The notes: generated by a model from the sequence alone, not told the origin. A stretch of DNA of 40,565 nt from Gammaproteobacteria bacterium (GCA_029210875.1 JARGFJ010000023.1:1-40565), one strand, 5' to 3'. Shown: positions 17,431 to 27,274, counted from the stretch's first letter. A program made the numbers and translations.

Positions 17431-18615
17431 TCATTTTATAAAATCAGCAATGCGATCTAAGGCACTAGTGAGGTTTGCTTCGCTAGTTGCGATAGATAAA
17501 CGAATATGGTTTTTAAGACCAAATGCCGTGCCAGGAACGACAGCAACACCTTTATCAACCAATAACGCTTCAGCAAATTCTAGATCATCATTAATGCCTG
17601 GCATTTTTGCGATTGCGCCACTGATGTTAGGAAAAACATAGAATGTACCATCACTTTCAAGCGACTCAATTCCATTCATAGCGTTAAGACGTGATACGAC
17701 AATATCATGACGTTTTTTGAACTCAATAAGCATATCTTGAACGCATTGCTGGTCGCCATTTAAGGCTTCAACGGAGGCTGATTGTGAAATTGAGGTTGGG
17801 TTGGATGTGCTTTGCGATTGAATTTTTTTCATCGCAGCAATGATGTTTGCAGGCCCTGCTGCATAACCAATGCGCCACCCTGTCATTGAGTAGGCTTTTG
17901 AAACACCATTTAACACAAGTGTGCGGTCATATAAATCTGGACACGCCATCAGAATGTTGCAGAAACCTTGTTGTGTCCACAAGATATGTTCATACATATC
18001 ATCAGTAGCAATGACGACATCAGGATAGTTACGTAACACCTCACCTAAAGCTTCTAACTCAGCCTTGCTATAAGCTATGCCTGATGGATTGGATGGGCTA
18101 TTAATTACAAATAAACGTGTTTTTGGTGTAATCGCTGCTTCTAGTTGTTCTGGTGTGATTTTAAAGTGTTGGTCCTGGCCTGCTTCAATAATAACGGGCA
18201 CGCCATCAGCGAGAAGCACCATATCTGGATAAGAAACCCAATAAGGCGCAGGAATAATGACTTCATCACCAGCATCTAACATAGCTTGGCTCAAGTTAAA
18301 GAAACTTTGTTTGCCACCGCACGATACTAAAATTTGATTAGCTTGATAGGAAAGACCATTATCGCGCTCAAATTTATCAATAACGGCTTGTTTTAATTCA
18401 GCAGTGCCATCAACCGCAGTATATTTTGTTTTGCCTTGATGGATTGCGTCTATTGCTGCATTTTTGATATGGTCTGGCGTATCAAAATCAGGTTCACCGG
18501 CACCGAGGCCAATAATGTCTTTGCCTTGCGCTTTTAAAGCCGCTGCTCGTGCAGTGATGGCAAGTGTTGGGGATGGCTTGATGCTTTGCACACGCTGAGA
18601 GAGTTTGATATCCAA
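17431..18615 (-). CDS. aspC: Aspartate aminotransferase (class I, PLP-dependent)
   Basis: 394 residues from the chosen start. It swaps amino groups between aspartate and 2-oxoglutarate using PLP. IKPSPTLAITARA and GLGAGEPDFDTP at the start, NSPSNPSGIAY (about 175-185), VLNGVSKAYSMTGWRIGYAAGP with the PLP Lys (about 231-252) and the C-terminal HIRLSIATS arginine motif define the Bacillus/Thermus-like AspC group. Start: an ATG at 18630 is in frame, but AAAGGA lies inside those codons, 6 bases before a TTG at 18615 that gives MDIKLSQRVQ, the usual family N-terminus. I therefore prefer the TTG. It diverges from uvrB. Confidence 0.93.
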   Translation of the reverse strand: MDIKLSQRVQSIKPSPTLAITARAAALKAQGKDIIGLGAGEPDFDTPDHIKNAAIDAIHQGKTKYTAVDGTAELKQAVIDKFERDNGLSYQANQILVSCGGKQSFFNLSQAMLDAGDEVIIPAPYWVSYPDMVLLADGVPVIIEAGQDQHFKITPEQLEAAITPKTRLFVINSPSNPSGIAYSKAELEALGEVLRNYPDVVIATDDMYEHILWTQQGFCNILMACPDLYDRTLVLNGVSKAYSMTGWRIGYAAGPANIIAAMKKIQSQSTSNPTSISQSASVEALNGDQQCVQDMLIEFKKRHDIVVSRLNAMNGIESLESDGTFYVFPNISGAIAKMPGINDDLEFAEALLVDKGVAVVPGTAFGLKNHIRLSIATSEANLTSALDRIADFIK

Positions 18616-18692
18616 AATCTTTCCTTTCATAAAACATAAATTGACAAAAATGACTGATAATATACGCCAAACCCGAAAAATGCAGAAGGTAT

Positions 18693-20708
18693 ATGGCTAA
18701 ACAATTTGAATTAGTGAGTGACTTTGAACCAGCAGGTGATCAGCCAACAGCCATTAAAGCGCTGGTGCAAGGTCTGAATAATGGTGAAATGTGGCAAACG
18801 CTGCTCGGTGTAACAGGTTCGGGTAAGACCTTCACCATTGCCAATGTTGCCCAAGCAGTGCAACGGCCTGTCATGATTTTAGCGCCAAATAAAACGTTGG
18901 CCGCACAACTCTATAGCGAGATGAAGGAGTTTTTTCCCAACAACGCGGTAGAGTATTTTGTTTCATACTATGACTATTATCAGCCGGAAGCGTATGTGCC
19001 TTCATCCGATACCTTTATAGATAAAGATGCATCGGTCAATGAGCAGATAGAACAAATGCGCTTATCTGCAACCAAAGCCATGCTGGAACGACGCGATGCA
19101 ATCATTGTTTCTAGCGTATCGTGTATTTATGGTTTAGGTGATAAAGATTCGTATCTGGAAATGGTGCTGCATTTAGTTCAGGGCGATGTGATTAATCAGC
19201 GTGATATCTTACGTCGCCTTACTGAACTGCAATACAAACGCAACGATATTGAACTTCATCGTGGTACCTATCGTGTCCGTGGCGAAGTGATAGACATTTT
19301 CCCGGCAGAATCAGAACGTGATGCGGTCAGGGTTGAATTGTTTGATGATGAAATTGAACAGATCTGCTATTTCGATCCCTTGACTGGTGAAGTGTTACAA
19401 CGCATGTCTCGTATCACTATTTATCCTAAGACACACTATGTCACACCTCGTGAGCAATTATTATCGGCTGTTGATGCGATCCAGGAAGAGTTAAAAGAAC
19501 GTTTAGACGTACTCAATGCAGAGAACAAATTGCTTGAAGCTCAACGACTTGAGCAACGCACTCGATTTGACATTGAAATGATTCTTGAGCTGGGTTATTG
19601 CAATGGTATTGAGAATTACTCTCGTCATTTATCAGGAAGAGCCGCGGGGGAAGCGCCGCCGACCTTATTTGACTATCTGCCAGATGATGCCTTATTAGTT
19701 TTAGACGAAAGTCATGTCATGATTCCACAAATTGGTGCGATGTATAAAGGCGATCGTTCGCGCAAAGAAACTCTGGTTAATTATGGTTTCAGACTGCCTT
19801 CAGCCTTGGATAATCGTCCCTTAATGTTTGATGAGTGGGAAAAATTAGCACCACAAACCATCTTTGTTTCTGCAACACCCGCCAAATATGAAGAAGAACA
19901 TGCCAGTTCAGTGGTGGAACAAGTGGTGCGACCTACCGGCTTAATCGATCCTGAAATTGAAATTCGTCCTGTAACAACACAAGTTGATGATTTGTTATCC
20001 GAAGTGAATCTGCGTGTTGCCAAAAATGAGCGAGTGTTGGTCACAACTTTAACCAAACGCATGTCAGAAGATTTAACCGATTACTTGCGTGAACATAATG
20101 TCAAAGTCCGTTACCTACATTCGGATATAGATACCGTTGAACGTGTTGAAATATTACGTGACCTGCGACTCGGTGAGTTTGATGTACTAGTGGGCATTAA
20201 CTTGTTAAGAGAAGGTTTGGACATTCCCGAAGTGTCATTGGTAGCTATTCTGGATGCCGATAAAGAAGGCTTTTTGCGTTCAGAACGATCATTGATTCAA
20301 ACCATAGGTCGTGCAGCGCGAAATCTGAATGGTAAAGCTATTTTATATGCTGATCAGATCACGGGCTCAATGAAACGTGCAATCGATGAAACAGACCGTC
20401 GTCGTACTAAACAGATTGCTTACAACAAAGAACATGGCATCACACCAAAAGGGGTTATCAAGGCGATTCGTAACAGTATTGATGATCATGAAAAACAAGA
20501 CCGTTTGGATAGACAAAACATTGCTCAAGTGGCAGAAGAACAGGCTCGTTATGCAGCGATGACACCGAAACAATTAGCCAAACGCCTACAACAAATGGAA
20601 CAAGCGATGTATCGCCATGCACAAAATCTTGAGTTCGAACAAGCAAGTAAATTACGTGATGAAATTAAGCATATACGATCCGTTGCATTGGGGCCTGAGT
20701 CAGCATAA
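18693..20708 (+). CDS. uvrB: UvrABC excision nuclease subunit B
   Basis: 671 residues, full length. UvrB is the damage-verifying helicase of nucleotide excision repair in the cytoplasm. Walker A GVTGSGKT is at about 39-46, then the [12 protein letters not shown] beta-hairpin (about 93-104), SVSCIYGLG, the DESH motif and QTIGRAARN (helicase motif VI). The C-terminal UVR domain (about 628-665, [20 protein letters not shown]) binds UvrC. The ribosome-binding site AGAAGG precedes the ATG. A TTGACA at 18641-18646 is present, but no well-spaced -10 follows, and I see no LexA box. Confidence 0.98.
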   Translation: MAKQFELVSDFEPAGDQPTAIKALVQGLNNGEMWQTLLGVTGSGKTFTIANVAQAVQRPVMILAPNKTLAAQLYSEMKEFFPNNAVEYFVSYYDYYQPEAYVPSSDTFIDKDASVNEQIEQMRLSATKAMLERRDAIIVSSVSCIYGLGDKDSYLEMVLHLVQGDVINQRDILRRLTELQYKRNDIELHRGTYRVRGEVIDIFPAESERDAVRVELFDDEIEQICYFDPLTGEVLQRMSRITIYPKTHYVTPREQLLSAVDAIQEELKERLDVLNAENKLLEAQRLEQRTRFDIEMILELGYCNGIENYSRHLSGRAAGEAPPTLFDYLPDDALLVLDESHVMIPQIGAMYKGDRSRKETLVNYGFRLPSALDNRPLMFDEWEKLAPQTIFVSATPAKYEEEHASSVVEQVVRPTGLIDPEIEIRPVTTQVDDLLSEVNLRVAKNERVLVTTLTKRMSEDLTDYLREHNVKVRYLHSDIDTVERVEILRDLRLGEFDVLVGINLLREGLDIPEVSLVAILDADKEGFLRSERSLIQTIGRAARNLNGKAILYADQITGSMKRAIDETDRRRTKQIAYNKEHGITPKGVIKAIRNSIDDHEKQDRLDRQNIAQVAEEQARYAAMTPKQLAKRLQQMEQAMYRHAQNLEFEQASKLRDEIKHIRSVALGPESA

Positions 20709-20713
20709 TTTGC

Positions 20714-20741
20714 TTGCGTTAAATTTGCAGCACTGTATAAT
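20714..20741 (+). promoter_or_regulatory. Promoter of tRNA-Val
   Basis: TTGCGT, a 16-bp spacer and a perfect TATAAT at 20736-20741 end 16 bp before the tRNA. The start would be near 20748. Confidence 0.75.
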
Positions 20742-20757
20742 TCCATCGCTTAACGGC

Positions 20758-20834
20758 AGGCGCGTAGCTCAGTTGGTTAGAGCATCACCTTGACATGGTG
20801 GGGGTCGGTGGTTCGAATCCACTCGTGCCTACCA
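20758..20834 (+). tRNA. tRNA-Val (GAC)
   Basis: A 77-nt cloverleaf: acceptor AGGCGCG pairs with CGTGCCT, discriminator A, CCA encoded. The anticodon stem TCACC/GGTGG encloses TTGACAT, so the anticodon is GAC. The T-arm is GGTTCGAATCC. It lies directly after uvrB with its own promoter. Confidence 0.97.
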
Positions 20835-21424
20835 ATAAATCTATTGTATTTCAACGTGTTGTATAGATTTGTTGGCAAATTGAAAATTCATTCCACAAAC
20901 TTTCCAGATATATTTCAGATATTAGCTTAGTTTAGTATATTCACTGTGATCCATTCTTGCTCCTTAAAATAAGCTGAGAGTGTCTTTTTTCTTAAGGTCT
21001 GGATATCCTTAAAGATGTGCTCCAAGGTTCAATAATTTCATCATAGCCACGTTCTAGCGCGGGAATGTAGCCAGCGGTGTGCCAGGTCACGGAGCGCAAT
21101 GCGTTCCTGAATGTTCTCCTAGCTATCCAAGATCTCTGTGTTGTCTCTAGTGAATCAAGCATTCGAATGACCGATGGTTTGTTGGACTTGAGTCTGGGTT
21201 TTCCCAAAGTTAAGTTAGTTAATATACCCGCAATCAATGAATTTACTGTTAAATTACTATGGTCTTTCCTGTAAAAGCGGGAATCCAACGATAACGAATA
21301 GTTTCACTGCCCATGGTTGCTCGCGTTCGTGAGGATCGACAAAAGATGATTTTCTGCAGACTGAAGTGTCAAGGGTATATAATTATTCGTAGCCCCAAGC
21401 TCCATAAGCCAGCCGGATCGGACC
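20835..21424. other. 590-bp non-coding stretch with repeats
   Basis: An 8-bp perfect inverted repeat AAATCTAT/ATAGATTT (20837-20844 and 20863-20870) follows tRNA-Val. It lacks a T-run and is at best a weak terminator. From about 21237 to 21350 lies a diverged intergenic repeat, described separately. A 98-codon minus frame (20992-21288) spans that repeat and shows no family features, so I do not call it a gene. Confidence 0.5.
21237..21350. repeat. Diverged intergenic repeat, copy 1
   Basis: It shares blocks with 40129-40215: ATTTACTGTTAAATTACTA (one mismatch), AAAAGCGGGAATCCAACGATA (two mismatches) and a GCGTTCGTGAGGAT-CAAAA block. The order is the same in both copies, with variable spacing. 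It contains no open frame of its own. Confidence 0.6.
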
Positions 21425-23203
21425 ATGTTGTCGATAAAATTTAAATTTTATGTACTACTTTGTATTACTACTCTGGCATTAATCACCTTATCCATTTATG
21501 TCGATAATCAAATTATTGAAAAATATAATGCAGATATAAAGAGCAATGCTCAAAATGAACTGAATGCCTTAGAAAACCAATTAAGCTCACATTTATACAA
21601 CAATATTCATGTGGCAAAAGGCGTTCCTGCCTTATTTTCACTTAACCCCAATTTATCGATAGAAGACTATCAGCGAGCTGTTAAACACTTGTTTGATGGT
21701 AATAACCAGTTACGCAATATTGCCGCAGCGCCAGATCTGGTCATTAAATATATGTATCCAGTATCAGGTAACGAAGCGGCTATAGGCTTGGATTTTCGTA
21801 CTGTACCAGAACAGTTTGATGCTGTTGATCGTGCCCGAAAACTCAACTCAGTTATTGTTGCAGGCCCACTCGAATTGAAGCAGGGTGGCACCGGAATTAT
21901 TACACGCTTTCCTTTATTTTTGAGCAATTCAAATCAGGAAAAATATTTTTGGGGAATTGTTGCTGCCGTAATTGATGCCAAACAGTTATACCAAGTAAGT
22001 GGCTTATTAAATCCTGACTTAACTATAGATGTCGCCATCCGAGGCAAAGATGGTTTAGGATCTGAAGGTGAGGTGTTTTTTGGTGATAAAACCCTGTTTA
22101 ATCAATCACATATAAGCACGTCGATCAATTTGCCAATTGGTTCATGGGAGATGATTGCACGACCCAAAACTGGTTGGAATGCTTTGCCTGATAACATTTG
22201 GCAGACCAGACTCTATACCCTGATGATCGCACTCATCATATTGTTATTGATTGCCAGCTACTCCAGAGCAATCATGACTAAATATCAAGCTAATGATAAA
22301 TTTAGAAAATTAATTGAACATTCACCCATTGCCTATATGTTAACCAATAATAAAAGAGAAATAACCTATGTAAATAAAGCATTTACCAATACCTTTGGCT
22401 ATAGCCTCTCTGACATTGCAAACAGAGATTTATGGTCAGAAAAGGCTTTTCCTCAACAAGATTACCGAAATCAAGTCAGAAACGAATGGCACAATTATCT
22501 GGTTAAATTTCGACGTTCACAAGAGCATCCCGATCCCATTGAGATCAACATTACAGCAAAGAATGGCACAAAAAGAATAGTACTTGTGAGCTTGGCCGCT
22601 GATTATCATGTTCAATCTGATTATCCTGTTGTGCTTTATGACATTACCGAAAGCAAACAACATCAGCAAGCACTAGAACTGATGGCACATTACGATGTAT
22701 TAACAGGACTGCCTAATCGTATATTACTGAGAGATCGTTATAAACAGGCTGTTGCCCATAGTAACCGGATGCAAACACTACTCGCTGTTTGTTTCCTTGA
22801 TCTGGATGATTTTAAGCCTGTTAATGACAGCTATGGACATGACATTGGTGATCAATTGCTAATAACCATCGCAAACAGTCTCAAAAATCATATTCGTGAT
22901 GAAGATACCATCGCTCGAATTGGGGGAGATGAATTTGTATTATTATTAGGCGATCTCAGTTCAATATCTGAGTGTGAACAATCGATAACTCGTATTCAAA
23001 ACGCACTCACACAACCCTTGACTATCAATAACCATAAGATAAAAATTAACGCATCATGCGGTGTTACACTTTATCCAAATGATAATGCTGATTTCGATAC
23101 CTTGCTGAGACATGCCGATCAAGCAATGTATCAAGCTAAATTAGCGGGTAAAAATTGCTACCAGTTGTTTAATGCTGTGCAAGATAAAGCGGTTATAGCA
23201 TAA
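21425..23203 (+). CDS. CHASE-PAS-GGDEF membrane diguanylate cyclase
   Basis: 592 residues. A first membrane helix (about 5-27) is followed by an extracytoplasmic CHASE-type sensor (about 40-255, with KGVPALFSLNPNLS and AAIGLDFRT), a second helix (about 263-283, LYTLMIALIILLLIASY), a PAS domain (about 292-410), then a GGDEF domain. The linker ALELMAHYDVLTGLPNR and the catalytic GGDEF at 500-504 are intact, with RDED at 491-494 forming the inhibitory I-site. It should make cyclic di-GMP in response to an external small ligand, with product inhibition. There is no EAL domain. It is monocistronic; the ribosome-binding site at the ATG is weak. The ligand cannot be inferred. Confidence 0.93.
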   Translation: MLSIKFKFYVLLCITTLALITLSIYVDNQIIEKYNADIKSNAQNELNALENQLSSHLYNNIHVAKGVPALFSLNPNLSIEDYQRAVKHLFDGNNQLRNIAAAPDLVIKYMYPVSGNEAAIGLDFRTVPEQFDAVDRARKLNSVIVAGPLELKQGGTGIITRFPLFLSNSNQEKYFWGIVAAVIDAKQLYQVSGLLNPDLTIDVAIRGKDGLGSEGEVFFGDKTLFNQSHISTSINLPIGSWEMIARPKTGWNALPDNIWQTRLYTLMIALIILLLIASYSRAIMTKYQANDKFRKLIEHSPIAYMLTNNKREITYVNKAFTNTFGYSLSDIANRDLWSEKAFPQQDYRNQVRNEWHNYLVKFRRSQEHPDPIEINITAKNGTKRIVLVSLAADYHVQSDYPVVLYDITESKQHQQALELMAHYDVLTGLPNRILLRDRYKQAVAHSNRMQTLLAVCFLDLDDFKPVNDSYGHDIGDQLLITIANSLKNHIRDEDTIARIGGDEFVLLLGDLSSISECEQSITRIQNALTQPLTINNHKIKINASCGVTLYPNDNADFDTLLRHADQAMYQAKLAGKNCYQLFNAVQDKAVIA

Positions 23204-23234
23204 CAACAGAGTGATGACATCAGTGATGCGTTAG

Positions 23235-23266
23235 AAAAAAGACCGCAGCTATTAAACTACGGCCTT
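23235..23266 (-). terminator. Terminator of tRNA-Gly
   Basis: On the minus strand AAGGCCGTAG and CTGCGGTCTT pair over 10 bp with two G-U wobbles around an 8-nt loop and run into six T. On the plus strand the two wobbles become mismatches, so it serves the tRNA more than the GGDEF gene. Confidence 0.75.
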
Positions 23267-23274
23267 TTGAAATC

Positions 23275-23350
23275 TGGAGCGGAAAACGAGGTTCGAACTC
23301 GCGACCTCAACCTTGGCAAGGTTGCGCTCTACCAGCTGAGCTATTCCCGC
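23275..23350 (-). tRNA. tRNA-Gly (GCC)
   Basis: A 76-nt cloverleaf: acceptor GCGGGAA with TTTCCGC, discriminator T, CCA encoded. The stem CAACC/GGTTG encloses TTGCCAA, so the anticodon is GCC. The T-loop GTTCGAA is standard. A terminator follows at once. Confidence 0.97.
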
Positions 23351-23691
23351 ATCAAGTACGTTCATAATATGAAGGGTACAACCAGAATCGCATCGAACTT
23401 TACTGGAAAATAATCTATAGAGATCAATTGGTTACAATGAAATTTAGCCTACCAACACCTACTAAAAAAACATGATTATACAGACTTTCCAACTTTAGCC
23501 AAGTTTTATTTGTTTTTGTTGTTTTTGCACAAATATTTAATGAAACATATTTGGCAGATATAAGCATAGGATGACGCTGTTTTTTAGCCGAAATAACGAT
23601 ATTTTTAAGTTTATACCCGTGGTCATTGGCGTTGTTGATGATAGTGCTAAAAAATTTTCGTTCGCCCTGAGCATGTGATCGAAGGGATAGC
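23351..23691. repeat. Non-coding stretch with REP-like repeat, copy 1 (about 23614-23690)
   Basis: No convincing gene. The right part (about 23619-23686) contains TACCCGTGGTCATTG, GATAGTGCTAAAAA and TTCGCCCTGAGC in this order, matching the reverse complement of 35400-35497. TTCRCCCTGAGC...TCGAAG cores are typical of short palindromic intergenic repeats. A 92-codon minus frame across it (23424-23702) is judged to be repeat sequence, not a protein. Confidence 0.6.
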
Positions 23692-25317
23692 TTACTTATC
23701 ATGGTTCAATTTGGTTACTGCCATATTTTGCAGCGCGTGTTGTTCTAAATTTGCTGCTTGATTCATGATATGAAAAATAACATTTTGTTCATTTACGCCA
23801 AGTACAGTTTCTGCCCCTACCCCTAGCCCATAAATAGCAACATCTTCAGCTGAGTGAGTTTCAGATTCAAGTGGCACCAGTGCTTCTTGATGATAACCGC
23901 TGTTCAAAGTGTCACTGTTAGTTATATCAGTGCGTCCTTCGGCTATGTGTGTCTCATAGACTACATCGGCATCGGTTTGATCTTGAAAATCATGAAAACC
24001 TCGTCCATTCATATAGCCAATTGTAGTATAGGGCAAGCCATCTTCAGCCTTTGCGGGTTGTGCTTCGCCTACATTGACCACCGTTCCTAAAATAGGATTA
24101 CCGCGTTTGGGATAACCAGCAAGCGTAAAGACATGACTATGGTCCGCTGTCACTAAAATTAAGGTTTGATTTGGTTCGGTATTTTCAACAGCCATTCTCA
24201 CAGCATTAGATAATTCGACTGTTTCATTGAGTGCATTAAACGCATTGCCAGCATGATGGGCATGATCAATCCGACCTGACTCAACCATTAAAAAATAGCC
24301 GTTTGGATTGTGTGAAAGTATCTCCAGCGCTTTTTTAGTCATCTCGGTTAATGATGGTTCACCAGCGCTGTCATTTTTTCTATCAGCGTCATAGCGCATA
24401 TGTGATTCATTGAACAATGCAAACAGGCGCGTTGTTTGGACAGGGTTTATTGCATTAAAGCCCTTTGAGTCTTCTACATAAAGCCCTGATGGATAGCGCT
24501 GTTGCCATTCTTTAATTAAATTACGACCATCGGTTCTATCGCCTTCAATTTTGCTAATGGCATCAGCACTGTTAAAGCGCTCATCATTTGGCAGGAAGTG
24601 ACGACGTCCACCTCCCATTACAACCTCAATGCCGTTGATATCATTTGCATTTGGAAAACGTTGCTTTAGATTTTTTTCAAAATCAATGAGTTGTGAGGCA
24701 ATATCTTCACAGCCTGCTTCGGTTGCGTCTTTGGGCATATCTGAATTATCTTCCCAATCACGATCTGCTGATTTTGCATAGGTGGCAGCAGGTGTGGCAT
24801 GGGTAACGCGTGTAGTCGTCACAATACCGGTAGATTTTCCTGCAATTTCTGCCAATTCAAGTGCTGTGACCAATTCATTAGCTGCAACAGTACGACAATC
24901 TCCCCTTACAACCTCTTGATCAACTCCAAGTACACCAGAGTCTGTTTTTACTCCGGTCATAATAGCAGTCATCGTGCCAGCAGAATCAGGCGTTTGGGCA
25001 TCTACATTGTATGTTTTTGACAATCCAGTGAATGGAAACTGTTCAAAACTCAGGCTATTTTCTTCACCTTGAAGCCCCTTATTCTGACCTTCAAAAATTC
25101 GGGCGGCAGTGACAGTACCAATCCCCATACCATCACCAACGAAAAGAATAATATTTTTGGCTTTTGTCTGCGTTTGAAAATGTGGTTTGGTCTTCATTTT
25201 AGAGACCGCATTGCTATACCAAGGGTTTAAAATTTGATGTTGTGGCACCACCTGCTGTGCAGACACAACGGTGATAGTGCTTAGCAATATAACAAACATA
25301 AGCCATGATTTAGCCAT
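23692..25317 (-). CDS. phoA: Alkaline phosphatase, periplasmic
   Basis: 541 residues with an N-terminal signal peptide ending near VSAQQ (about residue 22). ILFVGDGMG gives the first metal Asp. TPDSAGTMTAIMTG carries the nucleophile S112. VMGGGRRHFLP, VESGRIDHAHHAG and VTADHSH provide the zinc and magnesium ligands. It is longer than E. coli PhoA, with inserts, and resembles the marine PhoA-like group. It releases phosphate from organic esters in the periplasm. It lies 15 bp downstream of the mscS stop, so the pair may be co-transcribed; no Pho box is seen. The name phoA is by family, not strict orthology. Confidence 0.92.
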   Translation of the reverse strand: MAKSWLMFVILLSTITVVSAQQVVPQHQILNPWYSNAVSKMKTKPHFQTQTKAKNIILFVGDGMGIGTVTAARIFEGQNKGLQGEENSLSFEQFPFTGLSKTYNVDAQTPDSAGTMTAIMTGVKTDSGVLGVDQEVVRGDCRTVAANELVTALELAEIAGKSTGIVTTTRVTHATPAATYAKSADRDWEDNSDMPKDATEAGCEDIASQLIDFEKNLKQRFPNANDINGIEVVMGGGRRHFLPNDERFNSADAISKIEGDRTDGRNLIKEWQQRYPSGLYVEDSKGFNAINPVQTTRLFALFNESHMRYDADRKNDSAGEPSLTEMTKKALEILSHNPNGYFLMVESGRIDHAHHAGNAFNALNETVELSNAVRMAVENTEPNQTLILVTADHSHVFTLAGYPKRGNPILGTVVNVGEAQPAKAEDGLPYTTIGYMNGRGFHDFQDQTDADVVYETHIAEGRTDITNSDTLNSGYHQEALVPLESETHSAEDVAIYGLGVGAETVLGVNEQNVIFHIMNQAANLEQHALQNMAVTKLNHDK

Positions 25318-25332
25318 GATATTTAATGACTC

Positions 25333-26625
25333 CTATTGCGGATTAAGGATCCGAACTTCGCGTTGTGGGAATGGAATTTGATAGCCATGTTGCTGTAAGG
25401 TTTCCAGAATCATTAACAACAAATCACCACCAACTCGATTTTTGCCGTCATCGACACCTTCCATCCAAAACTCAACAAACATATTGATACCAGAATCACC
25501 AAAACCGTCGATTTCACAGTCTGGTCTTTCTTCTATTGGCAGATCGTCACCGCTAAGCACCTGAGGGTGAGTCGCTACAACCTCTTTGATGATCGCTACT
25601 AATTTTCGTATATCTGAGTGATAAGCAACCGGAAAATCGACCCGATAACGCTGCAATTTATTCTTGTGGGTCCAGTTGGTGAAACTTTCAACTATGAACT
25701 TTTCGTTAGGCACCATGATGTCCTTACCATCATAGGTTTCTAAGGTAGTTGAACGCATATTCAATTCACGCACAAACCCGGTACGCCCATCTTCTAATTC
25801 AATATAGTCGTCGATAGACACTGAGCGATCTAACAAAATAATAATGCCAGAGATAAAGTTTGATGCAATCGCTTGTAAACCAAAACCAAGCCCGACACCC
25901 AAGGCACCACCAAATACAGCTAATGCCGTCAGGTTGATCCCCATTATCTGTAATAACAGTAACGATACCGTTACAAATATCACTACTTCGAGCAGTTTTG
26001 AAGCGACTTCTCTGGTTCGAAAATCGAGCTGTTGTTGCCTGCGAATAATATCTTTACCGGTAGAATTTGATATACGTCCCAGCCAGAACAATAAAGTACC
26101 AAAAATTGCGACACGCAAAATACCATAGAGCGATAAATCAATATTTCCCACCGAGATCGAAATAGATTGCAAAATCTGGATTAGACTGGTTAACGCGCCA
26201 ATCATGTGTAGAAACAGTATGGGAGTACCAATCCACTTAATAATGCGTGCAACAATTTTATTTTCGACTAGATCGTCAACAACAGAATTGAATAATAATA
26301 AAACTGCAACAATCAATGCCGTTTGCACAATCCAATCGTGTGACAATGTTGTCTGACTCAATTCTGCCGCTATTCGTAACAATAAAATGGCAGTTAATGG
26401 AAAAATCAGATTTCCTAACTTGCTCAATAACTTCTGTATTGGGTGATCATCTACAGCGAGCTTTTCATTAATTACTGAAAAATACCGTCTAATATGATTC
26501 GCTACAATATAGGCAGCCGCATAGATTGCTGAAATGATTACAATTTGTATGTAAGTTTCAGATTGTGTAAACACAACTGCTGCTTGAGATTGAAGCTTTT
26601 CGAATAGGTGGTAAAGTTTTTCCAT
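25333..26625 (-). CDS. MscS-family mechanosensitive channel
   Basis: 430 residues from the ATG at 26625 (MEKLYHLFEK); a TTG four codons upstream is possible but sits on the only AAGG. There are five or so hydrophobic segments in the first 230 residues. The pore helix ALAVFGGALGVGLGFGLQAIASNFISG (about 233-259) is the glycine/alanine-packed TM3 of MscS. It is followed by the beta domain (DDYIELEDGRTGFV, ETYDGKDIMVPN) and the C-terminal alpha/beta cage. It is larger than E. coli MscS by about 140 N-terminal residues with extra helices. It releases solutes upon hypo-osmotic shock from the inner membrane. Confidence 0.92.
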   Translation of the reverse strand: MEKLYHLFEKLQSQAAVVFTQSETYIQIVIISAIYAAAYIVANHIRRYFSVINEKLAVDDHPIQKLLSKLGNLIFPLTAILLLRIAAELSQTTLSHDWIVQTALIVAVLLLFNSVVDDLVENKIVARIIKWIGTPILFLHMIGALTSLIQILQSISISVGNIDLSLYGILRVAIFGTLLFWLGRISNSTGKDIIRRQQQLDFRTREVASKLLEVVIFVTVSLLLLQIMGINLTALAVFGGALGVGLGFGLQAIASNFISGIIILLDRSVSIDDYIELEDGRTGFVRELNMRSTTLETYDGKDIMVPNEKFIVESFTNWTHKNKLQRYRVDFPVAYHSDIRKLVAIIKEVVATHPQVLSGDDLPIEERPDCEIDGFGDSGINMFVEFWMEGVDDGKNRVGGDLLLMILETLQQHGYQIPFPQREVRILNPQ

Positions 26626-26835
26626 GATAAATTTCAACCTTTTTTCTTGTGTCTTTCTGATGACTAAATCAAGGCAAAGTCTAACATCAAAACAAAATAA
26701 AAGAGCACTATGTGCACCATTACACCAATAGATTAGTTATCAATAACGCTTAAATATCATAGTAATTTACTGGATTATTTGAGCCGCAGGTGATATATTT
26801 TTCGACAGTTTCATCCTAATAAATCGAGAAATATC

Positions 26836-26940
26836 ATGGCAAAATTAGAGAAATATGTAATTGAAAACTTTTCTGGCATTATTTTTAGCTTCGCAATCTT
26901 CTGGATTGGACTTATCGCTTACGGCCTTTTAAATCAATAG
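26836..26940 (+). CDS. 34-residue single-span membrane peptide, copy 1
   Basis: The ATG at 26836 opens 34 codons to a TAG at 26938. The N-terminal 11 residues are charged (MAKLEKYVIEN), then FSGIIFSFAIFWIGLIAYGLL forms one membrane helix, ending NQ. It is closely similar to the peptide at 27109-27213: both have M-x-K-L-E at the start, NF at 11-12, IIF, WIGLxAYGL and a final Q. Conservation between two tandem copies, a terminator right after it (26961-26992) and a full transmembrane segment support a real gene. The ribosome-binding site is weak. I recognise no named family. Confidence 0.65.
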   Translation: MAKLEKYVIENFSGIIFSFAIFWIGLIAYGLLNQ

Positions 26941-26960
26941 CTTACAAAAAAGTATTTTCT

Positions 26961-26992
26961 AAAAAGCCAGTTATTAAAACTGGTTTTTTTTT
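26961..26992 (+). terminator. Intrinsic terminator after micropeptide 1
   Basis: CCAGTT and AACTGG arms around a 5-nt loop, followed by nine T. It ends the first micropeptide transcript before the second one's promoter region. Confidence 0.85.
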
Positions 26993-27027
26993 GCTCTCAA
27001 ATTTTAGTCAAAACATTAATCTTCAAC

Positions 27028-27041
27028 ATGATCTAGATCAA
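27028..27041 (+). promoter_or_regulatory. FNR/ANR-like box
   Basis: aTGATctagATCAA matches the FNR consensus TTGAT-N4-ATCAA at 9 of 10 defined bases, about 68 bp before the second micropeptide ATG. That places it where an anaerobic activator would sit. No equally good box is seen before the first copy. Confidence 0.6.
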
Positions 27042-27108
27042 TGTCTTTTTAGTCCAGATGGTTAACTATTCGCTTACAGGTTTATTTTTTGGTAAAGCGA
27101 GGTTGGTC

Positions 27109-27213
27109 ATGGAAAAACTGGAAAACATTATTATTCATAACTTCACACTGATTATTTTCTTATTTGCATTATCATGGATTGGTTTAGTCGCTTATGGACT
27201 CATCATGCAATAA
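27109..27213 (+). CDS. 34-residue single-span membrane peptide, copy 2
   Basis: MEKLENIIIHNF then a membrane helix with LIIFLFALSWIGLVAYGLI and a terminal MQ; stop TAA at 27211. GAGG stands 6 bases before the ATG, a good ribosome-binding site. It shares length, charge layout and WIGLxAYGL with the upstream copy. The FNR-like box and the terminator at 27241-27274 frame it as its own unit. The size and topology resemble accessory subunits of respiratory oxidases or other small membrane regulators, but no family match can be claimed. Confidence 0.72.
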   Translation: MEKLENIIIHNFTLIIFLFALSWIGLVAYGLIMQ

Positions 27214-27240
27214 TCGTTCGATTCCACTCAATTTAATTTA

Positions 27241-27274
27241 GGTTGGAGATATTTACTTATCTCCAGCCTTTTTT
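27241..27274 (+). terminator. Intrinsic terminator after micropeptide 2
   Basis: GGTTGGAGAT and ATCTCCAGCC form a 10-bp stem with one G-U pair, followed by six T. It lies between two converging transcripts. Confidence 0.88.

Noticed and set aside
18641-18666. uvrB promoter with TTGACA and TATACG
   Set aside because: The spacing is only 14 bp, so I do not call a promoter, and no LexA site is visible.
20992-21288. 98-codon minus-strand frame
   Set aside because: It spans an intergenic repeat, has no family features and no good ribosome-binding site.
23424-23702. 92-codon minus-strand frame after phoA
   Set aside because: About a third of it is the REP-like block shared with 35400-35497; the remainder has no recognisable motif.
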